Positions 36,548-46,670 are shown, numbered from the stretch's first letter. The stretch is 64,000 bases of DNA from Litoribacterium kuwaitense (GCF_011058155.1 NZ_JAALFC010000011.1:1-64000), one strand, 5' to 3'. Program-made: numbers and translations. Notes: generated by a model not told the origin, from the letters alone.

Positions 36548-37690
36548 CTAATCTGAATCGGTCATTGGTACGATAATCGTAATTCGCGTTCCTTGATTTT
36601 GGGCGGAGAATATCGTCATCTCACCCTCTAGTAAGTCTACACGTTCGCGCATTCCTATCAAACCAAATGAGTTGCTGTGTTGTTGATCCGGATCAAACCC
36701 TTTTCCATTATCTGACACGATCACGGTGCAATTTTGTTTCGTGATCTCAAGCTTCACCTTGACCTCTAAAGGCTCAGCATGCTTGACAGCATTTTGAACA
36801 GCCTCTTGGACGAGACGAAAAAGAGCGACCTCAAGCCGTGATGAAATCCGGCGCTCCTCACCTATATTTTGAAATTCAATGTGAATCTTGTTGTACTCTT
36901 CGATCGTAACTAAATAACGTTGCAAGGTGGGAACGAGCCCAAGATCATCCAAAGCCATCGGTCTCAGATCATAAATAATTCGTCTGACTTCATATAAAGC
37001 TGACCGTACCATTTTCCGTAAATCTCTCACCTCAGAAAGAGCTTCCCCCATACTTCGTTCCTTCGCAATCCGATCGATAAGCTCTGAACGCATCATGACA
37101 TTGGCAAGCATTTGCGCTGGTCCGTCATGGATTTCTCGAGACAGTCGTCGCCTCTCATCCTCCTGTGCTTCAATAATTTTCAGACCAAACTCCTGCTTTT
37201 GCTTCGCATCTTCAATCATCTCGCCAACCTGCTGGAAGCTTCCTGTCAGATAATTGAGCACAACTGTAATTTGACTCCCTAGAGTCTCGGCACGTTCTAC
37301 AGTTTTACGCAAATTCATGATTCTTCGGTCTAAGTCATCTCTGCGCTCTCGTAATTGTTGCTCTTTCTGCCGGTTCATCGTTAATTGCATTTGTAAGTCA
37401 TGTGCTCTCTCGTAAGCTTCCCGTACTTCGGATTCAGAAAACTGTTTAAAGTTTTTACTCACTTCAGACAGCCGCATTCTGGCAAGCTTCGTGTGTGCCT
37501 CCAGCCGATCCCCTTCATCAATAATGTCATTCAGTTTTCTGCGTGTTTCCATACTTTCTTTTTTTAACTGCTCGAATTCCTGACGAGATTGTTCGCCGAT
37601 TTGAAACACTTCATTTTTACTACTATGTACAGTCTTGACCATTCGCTCAACGACACTATCAAGCAATTTCACGTCAATTTTTTGGCACAC
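36548..37690 (-). CDS. degS: Sensor histidine kinase DegS
   Basis: This cytoplasmic kinase for DegU has about 380 residues. A long N-terminal coiled coil (about 30-170) precedes the phospho-acceptor motif RRLSREIHDGPAQMLANV and a HATPase domain with NAVKHA and DNGKGFDP. As given, it starts at GTG 37690 (MCQKIDVKLLDSV). One more base in the six-base run at 37678-37683 would let it start at an ATG with GGAGG upstream and read MCAKKIDVKLLDSV. That lines up residue for residue with B. subtilis DegS as I recall it. Confidence 0.95.
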   Translation of the reverse strand: MCQKIDVKLLDSVVERMVKTVHSSKNEVFQIGEQSRQEFEQLKKESMETRRKLNDIIDEGDRLEAHTKLARMRLSEVSKNFKQFSESEVREAYERAHDLQMQLTMNRQKEQQLRERRDDLDRRIMNLRKTVERAETLGSQITVVLNYLTGSFQQVGEMIEDAKQKQEFGLKIIEAQEDERRRLSREIHDGPAQMLANVMMRSELIDRIAKERSMGEALSEVRDLRKMVRSALYEVRRIIYDLRPMALDDLGLVPTLQRYLVTIEEYNKIHIEFQNIGEERRISSRLEVALFRLVQEAVQNAVKHAEPLEVKVKLEITKQNCTVIVSDNGKGFDPDQQHSNSFGLIGMRERVDLLEGEMTIFSAQNQGTRITIIVPMTDSD

Positions 37691-37939
37691 ATGTCAACCC
37701 TCCGCATGCACCGACAGAACGTTTGTTTACTCATCTGCTTCGCCTACTGTCGGCTAATTTCGACAATAGTATTGAAATTGTAACACATTGTTTATTTCTT
37801 TTGTATGTAGGTTTGTTTTAACTATGTCCCTCCCTCGTTTTTGACAAATCAATCGCAATGCATATATTTGCATTTGTCAGCCGCTGTTTTATACTAGATG
37901 AATAGAAATAGAAAAGGTGCTGCCAAGGGGGGCTTTTTC

Positions 37940-38587
37940 ATGTTGTCACACTATTATACCGTAAAACAAGAGGGGGAACACGAAATCGTTATACAAAAAT
38001 CGAGATTTATCGGTGCTTGTCGACGTGTCGAAAGTTCCGATGAGGCCCTCTCGTTTATTCAGCAGAAAAAAAAAGAGCACGCATCTGCAACACATAATTG
38101 CTCTGCTTATTTAACTGGCGAACACGACCAAATTCAAAAAGCCAATGATGATGGTGAACCAAGCGGTACCGCTGGTGTCCCAATGCTGGAAGTGTTAAAA
38201 AAACAACAACTGAAGGACACAGTTGTTGTCGTTACGAGATATTTTGGCGGCATTAAGCTCGGTGCCGGTGGACTCATACGTGCCTACGGGAAAACAGTAA
38301 GCGAAACATTAAAACATGTAGGCATCGTTGAACGTATTTTAATGAATGTTGTTCTTGTCGAAATTGATTACCACTGGGTTGGAAAAGTAGAAAATGAAGT
38401 TCGGTCTTCTCAATACCCTGTGAAGCAAATGGACTATTCTAATCAAGTCGGCATACAAATGTATGTTGCACCTAATGATCACGATCACTTTGTCGATTGG
38501 ATAACAGAAATGACAAATGGACAAGGACAAATTTCGATCTTAGGGAGCGAATACTTGGAGAAGGATGTTCACCATGGATCATCATAA
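37940..38587 (+). CDS. yvyE: YigZ/IMPACT family protein
   Basis: From ATG at 37940 (AAGGGGGG seven bases upstream) the product has 215 residues. The UPF0029 domain has KSRFIGACRRV, DDGEPSGTAGVPMLEVL and VTRYFGGIKLGAGGLIRAY, diagnostic of YigZ. A C-terminal DUF1949 domain follows. The biochemical role is unsettled; a link to translation control is known for the eukaryotic relative IMPACT. It is divergent from degS and heads the yvyE-LCP pair. The gap 37691-37939 shows no other gene. Confidence 0.93.
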   Translation: MLSHYYTVKQEGEHEIVIQKSRFIGACRRVESSDEALSFIQQKKKEHASATHNCSAYLTGEHDQIQKANDDGEPSGTAGVPMLEVLKKQQLKDTVVVVTRYFGGIKLGAGGLIRAYGKTVSETLKHVGIVERILMNVVLVEIDYHWVGKVENEVRSSQYPVKQMDYSNQVGIQMYVAPNDHDHFVDWITEMTNGQGQISILGSEYLEKDVHHGSS

Positions 38588-38623
38588 AACCAGGCTGCTA
38601 CAGAAAAAAGGAGTTTATTACGA

Positions 38624-39660
38624 ATGAGTGAAACGCGAAAAAAACGCCGATTACAAAAAAGGAGGAGGCTGTGGTTTTTGTCCTCATTCCCTTTCTCGTT
38701 TTAGGCATTGCAGCAACCTCTTACGCCGTGAGCGTCGGATTATCTGCGAAAGAAGCCGTAGATCAGGCTCAGCAGGAACTTGAAAGCAGGAAAGAGAGCA
38801 ATAAATCATCATTAAGAGACAAACCAATTGACCCGAATGTCGATAATACATCCATTTTGTTTATGGGCATTGATTCTAGTGACACACGAGGATTTGGAAG
38901 TGACAACGCCCGTACCGATGCTTTACTGCTTGCAACTTTTAATAAAAATGATAAATCGGTAAAAGTTGTCAGCATTCCACGCGACACATATACAGAGATT
39001 ATCGGTCGCGATTATAATGATAAGATTAATCATGCCCATGCATTTGGCGGTATCGACATGACCGTGCAAACAGTTGAGCAATTTTTGCAAGTACCGGTCG
39101 ACTATTATGTCCGTTTAGACTTTCAAGCTTTTATGTCGATCATTGACACTTTAGGCGGTGTCACCGTTGACGTTCCATTTGCATTTTCTGAACAAAACTC
39201 TGAAGATGTCCAAGGTGCCATTACGCTCCGAGAAGGGGAGCAGACGTTAAATGGCGAGGAAGCTCTCGCCTTCGCCCGCACGCGAATTGACAGCGATTTT
39301 CAACGTGGACAACGACAACAGCTGATTATCGAGTCGGTCTTAGAAAAATCCATGAGGCTTGAATCGATTACAAAATTTGATGATGTGTTCACAGATATTA
39401 GTGATCATTTAACGACCAATATGAAATTTAACGACATGATCTCTTTCCACGACTATTTGACAACGAACGGACAGCTCGATGTCGAGCACCTCTCGTTAAT
39501 TGGTGAAGGGACATATATCCGTAATTCCGTTGGTCAAGACGTTTACTACTATCAAGTTTCTGACGATTCACTCCAAGAAGTACAACAAAATTTACAAAGG
39601 CATTTAGACGTCAACTCTCCAGAAGATGACACGAGCACTGCCTCGTCTCCTTCTCGATAG
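38624..39660 (+). CDS. tagV: LytR-CpsA-Psr cell-wall polymer ligase, N-terminus out of frame
   Basis: LCP proteins attach teichoic acids or secondary polymers to peptidoglycan. The catalytic domain is intact: ILFMGIDSSDTRG, ARTDALLLATF, SIPRDTYTEI and ALAFARTRIDSDFQRGQRQQ. The natural start appears to be ATG at 38624 (AAAAAAGGAG upstream), MSETRKKRRLQKRRRLWF, a basic head before the membrane anchor. As given, this frame closes after FPFSF; one more T in the run at 38675-38679 joins it to FVLIPFLVLGIAA. The alternative GTG at 38671 lacks a well-spaced ribosome site. Position after yvyE matches B. subtilis yvhJ/tagV. Confidence 0.88.
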
Positions 39661-39671
39661 AAACAAACTAT

Positions 39672-39700
39672 AAAGCCCCGCCTTTAACAGGCGGGGCTTT
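39672..39700. terminator. Terminator between convergent genes
   Basis: AAAGCCCCGCC and GGCGGGGCTTT form an 11-base-pair stem with a short loop, 11 bases after the LCP stop. T tracts are short on both sides. Confidence 0.85.
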
Positions 39701-39787
39701 CAGTGTGCAGTCAAAGTCAAACTTGGCTTTGTCGATCGTTTTTTGCTAACTCTCCTGTTTAACAGCCTGAGCGTGAAGGCGAGAGAA

Positions 39788-39860
39788 GACTTGAATAGAA
39801 CCTTGGTTACTGACGAGACGAAACAAGTCAAGCAACGATGGATACGAGCGTTTGTCAGCC
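39788..39860. repeat. Degenerate relative of the 26.8-kb repeat
   Basis: It shares the words GAATAGAACCTT, GACGAG, CAACGATGGAT and GAGCGTTTGTCAGCC with the repeat units at 26801-26992. It lies in the gap 39701-39945, which contains no convincing gene. Confidence 0.5.
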
Positions 39861-39945
39861 GTCCGGGCGAACTTACAGATGCTGCTCAAGGCTGTCAAAG
39901 CTTGCGCTCGACATTGTTTATTGCCCTGCTGAGTATGAAAAAGAC

Positions 39946-39994
39946 AAAAACCGCGCCAATCCCCTAGATCGTTTTACCAGAGAAGACGCGGTCT
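39946..39994 (-). terminator. Terminator after the amidase gene
   Basis: On the minus strand GACCGCG pairs with CGCGGTT around a long loop, followed by TTTTTG. It lies just beyond the amidase stop at 40007. Confidence 0.7.
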
Positions 39995-40006
39995 TGCATA
40001 GATGTT

Positions 40007-41938
40007 TTACTTAAAATACGCTTCAAGCGCTTGGAAAAGAGCAGTTGCCGCTTTTTCACGAAACGCATCTGTCTTTAACAATGCTTCTTCTTGCGGGTTT
40101 GACAAGAAGGCTGTCTCTGCAAGAATGGCAGGAATTTCTGTCTCACGAATGACGTGGAAGCTTTTATCCACTGACCCACGGCTTACAGTCCCTAAATTAC
40201 TTGTTAAATAATGAATAACTAGGTCTGACAGCTCTTTACTTTGCTCCCAGCTAGGGTTTTTACCAGAATGATAAAATGATGTTGAACCTTTTGATGTTGC
40301 TGAGAACGAATCGGCATGAATGCTGACAAAGACATCCCCGCCATTTTCATGTGCGATTTGTACCCGCCCTGAGAGGGTTGTAAAATCCCCCGTCGGACGT
40401 GATTCAATCACAGTCGCCCCAGCAGCTTCAAGCTTCGCCTTCAGCTTTTTCGCAACGTCAAGCGTAACCTCTTTTTCAAGAAGCCCAGTCGCTCCAACAG
40501 CTCCACTATCATGCCCTCCATGCCCTGCATCGACAACGACTTTTTTGCCCTTTAACCCGCTCGGTAAGATGTCTAACGAGACACTGCCGGACGAATGACG
40601 AACGACATAATGGTAGCCAGGTGATAGCTTTACATCAATCTGCTTTCCGTAATTTCCATTGGTCGTGCTGACGCTTTGGATTCCAGGGTGCTGAAAATTA
40701 AAGCTTCCGATCTCTCCAGCATTCGTGCTAATCGCTACGCCTTGCTCGGTCATAATTTGCCTCGTGTTTACATCACCGAGCTTTGACCACGTAAACGTTG
40801 TCCGGTTGTTGCCTTCCGTTTTTTCCGGTGCAGATAGCTCTCTAGTCAGCTGGCCACCTCTATCATACAGGGTTGCATAGCCGGTATGAATCCAGCCAAC
40901 AAGGTTGCCTCTTCGAATTTTTGCCCAGTTGTCCTGTGTTGTAATCACGTCAACCTCTTCACCCCGGTCAAGGCTTCCTAGCTTTTTACTGCTTGCATCG
41001 GCTGAGCTGCGAACATTCAAAATGTCTGCATTGACGACCGCTACAAGCCCTTCAGCTTCTGTTCCGCCACTAGAAAGAACCGTTTGGCTAATATATCCCT
41101 TTTTCCCCTCATGCTCAACGTACAGCCAGCCGCCTTCCTCGCGAATGACGCGAACGTCATCCCCTTTATTTAAGGAAGCGATCGTTTTAGAAGTGCTCAT
41201 TGGCGTTGCTTTCAGCTCTGTATCTTTCCCTACTTGTTCCACTTGAGCCGCCTGTGAGCCGTCTGATGGATTTGGGGCAGGTGGGATATCAGACGCATCC
41301 CGCTTAATTGTGACTGACTGTGTGTTCTGATCCCAGTGGACAGTAGCACCAAAGGTTTCAGAAAAGAAACGCAAAGGGATCATCGTGTGCTCATTACGAA
41401 TCGATGGTGCTGGATTCACTGTTGTCGTCTGTCCATCAACCGAAACATCTGCTGAATCAACGGTCATCACAATCTTTTTTCCGTTATCTTTAGCGTGAAC
41501 TTGTCGAGTGTCATTCACCCAATGCACTGTGACACCTAAGGCTTCTGAGATCGCACGAAAGGGAACGAGTAACCGATCATTTTCCATCACAGGCGAAACA
41601 GGTGATTGCACTGTTTGTCCGTTCACTGTGATAGCAAATTTCTCTGTAGCCTTTCCATTGCTCTTGCCCAAAGATACATAATCTTTATGTACGTATGCTT
41701 TTTCTCCCTTGTATGTGATGGTAAGCCAATCTCCCTGAGTGTCGGAAACGGATACTTCTTGCTCCGTATTTAGCTTTCCGAGAACACTCCCATCCATTGC
41801 GGGCGACGAACGAACATTTAAGCCATCGACAGTAACCGTGCCCTTGGCAGCAGCCATTGCCTGATTAGCGGCAAGTAAAAAAACCAATCCAAACAACAGC
41901 GCACCAAAACCGTGAAGTATTCTCCTACTCTTCCCCAT
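40007..41938 (-). CDS. Secreted N-acetylmuramoyl-L-alanine amidase with SH3 repeats
   Basis: From ATG at 41938 the product has 643 residues. A signal peptide (1-30, FGLVFLLAANQAMAAAKG) is followed by a bacterial SH3 domain. Then comes a copper-amine-oxidase-N-like repeat pair (VMENDRLLVPFRAISEALG and NEHTMIPLRFFSETFG). Two more SH3 domains, an AMIN-like beta region and a C-terminal Amidase_3 domain (about 465-643) complete it. Zinc and catalytic residues are seen in VVDAGHGGHDSGA, LLEKEV, SIHADS and AILAETAF. It cuts the stem peptide from muramic acid. It lies at the edge of the S-layer island. The 320-base leader (41939-42257) has an imperfect inverted repeat (GTTGAAGG/CCTTCAAC) and no gene. 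Confidence 0.92.
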   Translation of the reverse strand: MGKSRRILHGFGALLFGLVFLLAANQAMAAAKGTVTVDGLNVRSSPAMDGSVLGKLNTEQEVSVSDTQGDWLTITYKGEKAYVHKDYVSLGKSNGKATEKFAITVNGQTVQSPVSPVMENDRLLVPFRAISEALGVTVHWVNDTRQVHAKDNGKKIVMTVDSADVSVDGQTTTVNPAPSIRNEHTMIPLRFFSETFGATVHWDQNTQSVTIKRDASDIPPAPNPSDGSQAAQVEQVGKDTELKATPMSTSKTIASLNKGDDVRVIREEGGWLYVEHEGKKGYISQTVLSSGGTEAEGLVAVVNADILNVRSSADASSKKLGSLDRGEEVDVITTQDNWAKIRRGNLVGWIHTGYATLYDRGGQLTRELSAPEKTEGNNRTTFTWSKLGDVNTRQIMTEQGVAISTNAGEIGSFNFQHPGIQSVSTTNGNYGKQIDVKLSPGYHYVVRHSSGSVSLDILPSGLKGKKVVVDAGHGGHDSGAVGATGLLEKEVTLDVAKKLKAKLEAAGATVIESRPTGDFTTLSGRVQIAHENGGDVFVSIHADSFSATSKGSTSFYHSGKNPSWEQSKELSDLVIHYLTSNLGTVSRGSVDKSFHVIRETEIPAILAETAFLSNPQEEALLKTDAFREKAATALFQALEAYFK

Positions 41939-42257
41939 CCTTACACAAACCTCCAAAATACGTTTTTCCCGCACAATATCCTTCATTTCTTTGTTCTTTT
42001 TCTCTTTTAACAAAACATACCTTCACATCTTTATCTGTCCTGCGTCGTCGTTTTGAATGCCCGACATACATTCAATAAGGTACTGAACAACATCAATTTC
42101 GAGGATGGAATCATTGATTCACAGGTGTTTTTTCTCGTTGAAGGAGTTTTAAGAAGGAATGTGCGATGATGCCGTCTCCTTTTCTAAATGTAAGCCTTCA
42201 ACGAAAAAAATTCAAGATAAAATAGGGTTTACCGTCGGAATATGTCAATTTATCCAG

Positions 42258-42299
42258 AAAAAAAAACGCCTGAACACTTGTGATTCAAGCATTCAGGCG
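42258..42299 (-). terminator. Strong terminator after csaB
   Basis: On the minus strand CGCCTGAA pairs with TTCAGGCG, with inner GCTTG/CAAGT pairing, followed by nine T. It lies 17 bases past the csaB stop. Confidence 0.93.
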
Positions 42300-42315
42300 A
42301 AAGTTTACAATTTGA

Positions 42316-43389
42316 TTACGTACCGAAGGCGGTAAGCACCTTTATGGCTGTTCGTTCAGCACTTTCTTTTAATGGCTTTACTTTCTCACCCAACACAGTC
42401 CGAATATCTGGATCATTCCAAAGTTGGCTAGAGAGCTTATACAAATCGTCTGCCGTCCATGGATCCGATACATGACCGACAAGCGGTTGCTGCAATTGTT
42501 TTGCTATCGCATCAATTTTAGGGTCATAGCTTACGGCAACAAAAGGTGTGTTGCTTGTTGCTGCAAAAATAAGTGCGTGAAGACGCATTCCAATCAAGAG
42601 CTCGCTATCCCTAACCATTGCGAGCTTTTCTTCTAAAGAAGCATCATGTGGAAACATCAAATAAGGAGATTGCAGGTGCTCGGCGAGAGCCTGACTCGTT
42701 TTTAAGTCATGTTCACCATGCACCGGAAGCAGCGCAACCGCGGCTCCTTTCTCTTTTGCAAGCCTTTCAACAGAAGTAGCCATTTTTTGCAAATATGGCT
42801 CTTCCGATGGCCAATCCCTTACCGACAACGTGATCACAGGACGTGATTCACCTTGCTCATGAAACCAATTAGGCAATGCATCAGACGGCTCCAAAGCCAT
42901 CACAGGATCAGGAACGACGTCAACAGATCGATTCACGCCAAGGGAGCGAAGCAATGCAAGCGAGCCTTCATCTCGTACGGTCACAACGGCCGCTTTATTC
43001 ATTGATGACACAGTCAGTCGCTGCCCAAGTTTTTTGGATAACGGACCGATACCTTGTGCATAAACGGCATATGGTTTACCGAGCCAGGAAGCCATCTGCA
43101 TTAACCCAGCATAATAAGGCACCGTTTTATTGCTCGTCGCATCTTGCAGCAGGCTGCCGCCCCCGCTAATGAAACCATCCGCCTCTTTCAGCGACTTCAT
43201 CATATCTTTAATTCTCCAGCGGTTCACTGCTGAAACGCCGTATGCTTTCGCTGTTTCTTCAGGTTGATTCGACAGAACCGTAATGTCAATTGCCGGGTCC
43301 TGTGCACGGAGCGCCTGAATGATCGAATAAAGGATCGCTTCATCTCCCATATTATCGTATCCATAGTAGCCTGACAGCACGACCTTCAT
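42316..43389 (-). CDS. csaB: Polysaccharide pyruvyl transferase CsaB
   Basis: CsaB adds ketal-linked pyruvate to the secondary cell-wall polymer, the ligand that SLH domains bind. The product has 357 residues from MKVVLSGYYGYDNMGDEAIL. The GYYGYDNMGDEA start, ISGGGSLLQD and IGMRLHALIFAATSNTPFVAVSYDPK are family hallmarks. The start ATG is next to the TGA of the DUF5693 gene, with GAGGTGG upstream. Its presence explains how the SLH proteins encoded nearby are held at the wall. Confidence 0.95.
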   Translation of the reverse strand: MKVVLSGYYGYDNMGDEAILYSIIQALRAQDPAIDITVLSNQPEETAKAYGVSAVNRWRIKDMMKSLKEADGFISGGGSLLQDATSNKTVPYYAGLMQMASWLGKPYAVYAQGIGPLSKKLGQRLTVSSMNKAAVVTVRDEGSLALLRSLGVNRSVDVVPDPVMALEPSDALPNWFHEQGESRPVITLSVRDWPSEEPYLQKMATSVERLAKEKGAAVALLPVHGEHDLKTSQALAEHLQSPYLMFPHDASLEEKLAMVRDSELLIGMRLHALIFAATSNTPFVAVSYDPKIDAIAKQLQQPLVGHVSDPWTADDLYKLSSQLWNDPDIRTVLGEKVKPLKESAERTAIKVLTAFGT

Positions 43390-45317
43390 CATGACCACCT
43401 CGGACGAATGAAACGATGATACAAGCGGACAAGCCCTTTCCAAACGACGATGAGCAACAAGCCGATGATAAGTCCGATGATGAGGCCATAGATCGAACGT
43501 AAGAGCGAAATTGACAGCGGAATGTGCAAATGTGTAAACGTATTAACGAGAGACATCGTGCCAATGACTGCCCCTAGATAAAGGACAACCGCCATGTTAC
43601 GTCCTTTCATGACATGATACATCGCAAAGACAAAGACCGGGAATCCAATCAGAAATTCTTTCGTACGAGGTCTTACGTATAAAAGCTGTTCCAGCGCTGT
43701 CCGAAACTGCAATTCGATCCCGCTCACAGTGGCGTCATTTCCACTCCTCATTAAAAAGTACGCAAAGGCGGCCAGCAGCACACCGATGATCGCAACCTGG
43801 TAGTAGCGAACTGGCTCACGTAAATATCCGAGCCACGTTTTATTTTTGTAGATTAGATATACCGTCAGCAATACGATCGAACCTACATAAAGTAGTTTCA
43901 CGCCACGGAATTCGTCGACCTTTACTAAAAACTCATTGCCGTACAAAATCACAACGATCAACCACGATCCTGCAAGAGATAACGCACCAGCAAGCACATA
44001 TTTTTTCAACAAATCGGCTTTGCTTTTCACGTGCAGCGCTTGACCAACCGCCATCGCCGGAGCGAGAATACCAACGAAAAGTGCTAGCGCCTTACCAATC
44101 AATCCAATATCAACAACCGTCCAAAGCAGCCCAACGACGAGCATACTGGCCATCCCTACATAGGCCAGGCGTCGCGACACATTTAATAGTGCTAAACCTG
44201 TCAAAGCAGCAATGGCTACTGCAACCGCCAACTTCGCCCACAATGGCTGGGTAATTTCACTAAATGGCTGAGCTTTTCCATGCTCAAACTGGTTCGGAAT
44301 CGCCTCATGAATCGCAGCAATCGTGTTGACCGAATTTTGCAGCATTGAATCCGGCTTGAATGAACCGCTCTCCAGCTTGCCTTCATCAAAAATATTCACG
44401 AAGAGCAAACGCATGTTTCGTTCTTTGACAGCCCGACTCGCCCGCTCTACGTATGATTCAGGAGAGCGATTGTCATATAGATTAAGGCTATGAAGTCGCA
44501 AAATTCTGTTGCCTAATGCGAAACCATACGATTGCAAACCTTCTTGTTCAAAAAACTCGATTTGCGCCACCTTAAAGCCATTTTCTTTAAAGAAGTCGGT
44601 AAACTCTTCTAACCTTTTTTCTTCATTCTCCCCATTGTATACAGGCTCTTCAAGCGGCATCCCTAAAGCTTTTTCACCGAGAAAAATCACTTGGTCTGCT
44701 GCATACTCTTCTTGAATCGTGACCATCTGATCTAGCAAATAGTCATTATTTTCATCAATATCATTGCTCATTCGAAGGACGATACCAAACTCGCTTTGTT
44801 TCAATTGGTCAATGCGATCCATATTAAACGTGATCGGTTTTTCAGTCAGCCATTCTCCACCTTGCACGAAAAAGTAAGGATGCCCTACATCATTCGTTTG
44901 CATCGTTCCCTCAATCGCATCGCCAAGAGCGGATTGGACCTGCTGAAAAATGTCTTCAGAGCCTTCGACAGGTGCAATAAAGAAGCCAGACTTGTCTCGG
45001 TATTCGGCGACAGCGTCAGGATGCTCCCTTAAAAAATCAGGCTTGTTCACATAAAGCAACTCCAGCTGATCTTCCAACGATTGAATCGTTTCTGGTTCAA
45101 CAGAAATTGCATGTACACCAGCCTGCTTTAACCCATTGACTAAGCCTTCTTCATCGATTCCCCAACGTTCGAAACCGTTGAGCTGACTTTCAGGCACAAC
45201 AACTTGGTATGTATCATTAGCTTGCTCCACAGAAAACCGTTCAACAATGAGCGGTGCGGTCACAAGCAGGCTGACAACAAAGACAACCATCAATATTTTT
45301 TTCAAAACGCACGACAC
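43389..45317 (-). CDS. DUF5693 membrane protein, csaB partner
   Basis: This 642-residue protein has an N-terminal membrane anchor (6-25) and an outside domain of about 340 residues. About eight membrane segments follow from residue 365 to the end (for example WAKLAVAVAIAALTGLALL). It is coupled to csaB by stop/start overlap. DUF5693 proteins are a recurrent neighbour of csaB in S-layer Firmicutes. I infer a role in delivering or orienting the pyruvyl donor or polymer precursor; no activity is established. Confidence 0.8.
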   Translation of the reverse strand: MSCVLKKILMVVFVVSLLVTAPLIVERFSVEQANDTYQVVVPESQLNGFERWGIDEEGLVNGLKQAGVHAISVEPETIQSLEDQLELLYVNKPDFLREHPDAVAEYRDKSGFFIAPVEGSEDIFQQVQSALGDAIEGTMQTNDVGHPYFFVQGGEWLTEKPITFNMDRIDQLKQSEFGIVLRMSNDIDENNDYLLDQMVTIQEEYAADQVIFLGEKALGMPLEEPVYNGENEEKRLEEFTDFFKENGFKVAQIEFFEQEGLQSYGFALGNRILRLHSLNLYDNRSPESYVERASRAVKERNMRLLFVNIFDEGKLESGSFKPDSMLQNSVNTIAAIHEAIPNQFEHGKAQPFSEITQPLWAKLAVAVAIAALTGLALLNVSRRLAYVGMASMLVVGLLWTVVDIGLIGKALALFVGILAPAMAVGQALHVKSKADLLKKYVLAGALSLAGSWLIVVILYGNEFLVKVDEFRGVKLLYVGSIVLLTVYLIYKNKTWLGYLREPVRYYQVAIIGVLLAAFAYFLMRSGNDATVSGIELQFRTALEQLLYVRPRTKEFLIGFPVFVFAMYHVMKGRNMAVVLYLGAVIGTMSLVNTFTHLHIPLSISLLRSIYGLIIGLIIGLLLIVVWKGLVRLYHRFIRPRWS

Positions 45318-45415
45318 TCCCTCAAATTCTAGTCTAATCTAAGCTTTATCATACCATATCCTGCATTTCACAGGATATCCTCCCATCAACTCCTACACCA
45401 CTCTGAACGAAGAAA

Positions 45416-45444
45416 GTCCGGTGGGCTACGATAGCTCACCGGAC
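45416..45444 (-). terminator. Hairpin after tagO
   Basis: GTCCGGTGAGCT pairs with AGCCCACCGGAC around a five-base loop, with TTTCTTC after it on the minus strand. It lies about 25 bases past the tagO stop and before the DUF5693 gene. Confidence 0.8.
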
Positions 45445-45469
45445 CACTCACAAATAAAACGATATTGAT

Positions 45470-46525
45470 TTAGCGTCGCGCACCAACACGGCGGAAAAAG
45501 TTTAAGAGCGGTTTAAACGAGCTCCCCATTAAACCAATTCCTTCGGCAATCAGTTGAATCACCAAAAGCAAAACAACGATGATGCCGACCGCAACCCAGA
45601 GCGTAGAAGTCGCTTGTGAAAAGACGATCGCCACTAAGCCAAACATCGCTGCCATTGCATAAATGACGAGAACTGTCGCACGGTGGGACAGACCTAAGTT
45701 GAGTAAACAATGATGCAAATGTGATTTATCAGGCGCCGACAACGGCTTTTTATTAACAATACGACGAATAATCGCAAAGAACGTATCTGAAATCGGCACA
45801 CCGAGCATAATGACAGGTACGAGTAGCGAAAAAAACGTAATGTTTTTAAAGCCAAGAATGGCAAGCACCGAAATCATAAAGCCTAAAAACAGCGCGCCGG
45901 TATCGCCCATAAAAATCTTCGCTGGATGAAAGTTATAGGCGAGAAAACCGAGCGTGCTCCCCATAAGGATAAAACCGAGCATCGCAACGAACGTATCGCC
46001 CATTAAAATAGCCATCGTCGAAACAGCAAGGAGCACGATCGCTGAAACACCTGCTGCTAAACCGTCGAGTCCGTCTATTAAGTTAATGGCATTCGTAATC
46101 CCGACGATCCATAATAACGTAAATGGTACACTAAGAAGACCAAGCTCCCATAATCCGATAAACGGAATATCGATGTAGGTGATCTGAATATCTGAAAGAA
46201 TGACGACAGAAGCAGCTAAAATCTGCCCGATCAGCTTCCATTTTGCCGACAGCTCAAAGATATCATCCAACACACCTGTGATCACGATGATCAATGCACC
46301 TACAAGAATCGGCCACAACAAGCTTTTATCTGGCTGGAAAAACAAAAAACCGAGCACAAAGCTCATAAAAATTGCCAAACCGCCGAGGCGGGGCATAATA
46401 CGCTGATGGACCTTTCGGTGATTCGGACGATCTACAGCGCCAATAGCAAAAGCCAATTTTTTGACGACTGGTGTCAATATTATTGAAGCAATAAAACAAC
46501 TCATGATAGCAATCAATTCAATCAT
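45470..46525 (-). CDS. tagO: Undecaprenyl-phosphate N-acetylglucosaminyl-1-phosphate transferase
   Basis: TagO makes the first lipid-linked intermediate of wall polymers from UDP-GlcNAc and undecaprenyl phosphate. From ATG at 46525 it has 351 residues and about eleven membrane segments. VDRPNHRKVHQ, LDDIFELSAKWKL, NAINLIDGLDGLAAG, FMGDTGALFLGF and DKSHLHH are the active-site loops of the MraY/WecA family. B. subtilis tagO also lies near yvhJ. Confidence 0.94.
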   Translation of the reverse strand: MIELIAIMSCFIASIILTPVVKKLAFAIGAVDRPNHRKVHQRIMPRLGGLAIFMSFVLGFLFFQPDKSLLWPILVGALIIVITGVLDDIFELSAKWKLIGQILAASVVILSDIQITYIDIPFIGLWELGLLSVPFTLLWIVGITNAINLIDGLDGLAAGVSAIVLLAVSTMAILMGDTFVAMLGFILMGSTLGFLAYNFHPAKIFMGDTGALFLGFMISVLAILGFKNITFFSLLVPVIMLGVPISDTFFAIIRRIVNKKPLSAPDKSHLHHCLLNLGLSHRATVLVIYAMAAMFGLVAIVFSQATSTLWVAVGIIVVLLLVIQLIAEGIGLMGSSFKPLLNFFRRVGARR

Positions 46526-46670
46526 TAATGGCCCAACTCCCTGATTTACATTCCTGTACAAAGGATAGCGTTCGTCATTTGCACAACCACTATACACGTA
46601 TCATTGCTGAAAAGAGCGCAACAGTTGTCCAATAACACTTCAGAAAAGATACACTATTTTTTGCTAAAAA

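Noticed and set aside
38671-38690. GTG at 38671 as the normal LCP start
   Set aside because: GGAGGAGG is only about two bases away, and the upstream MSETRKKRR frame is the family-typical head.
39743-39967. Plus-strand frame of 74 codons
   Set aside because: It covers the dispersed repeat and a terminator and has no ribosome site.
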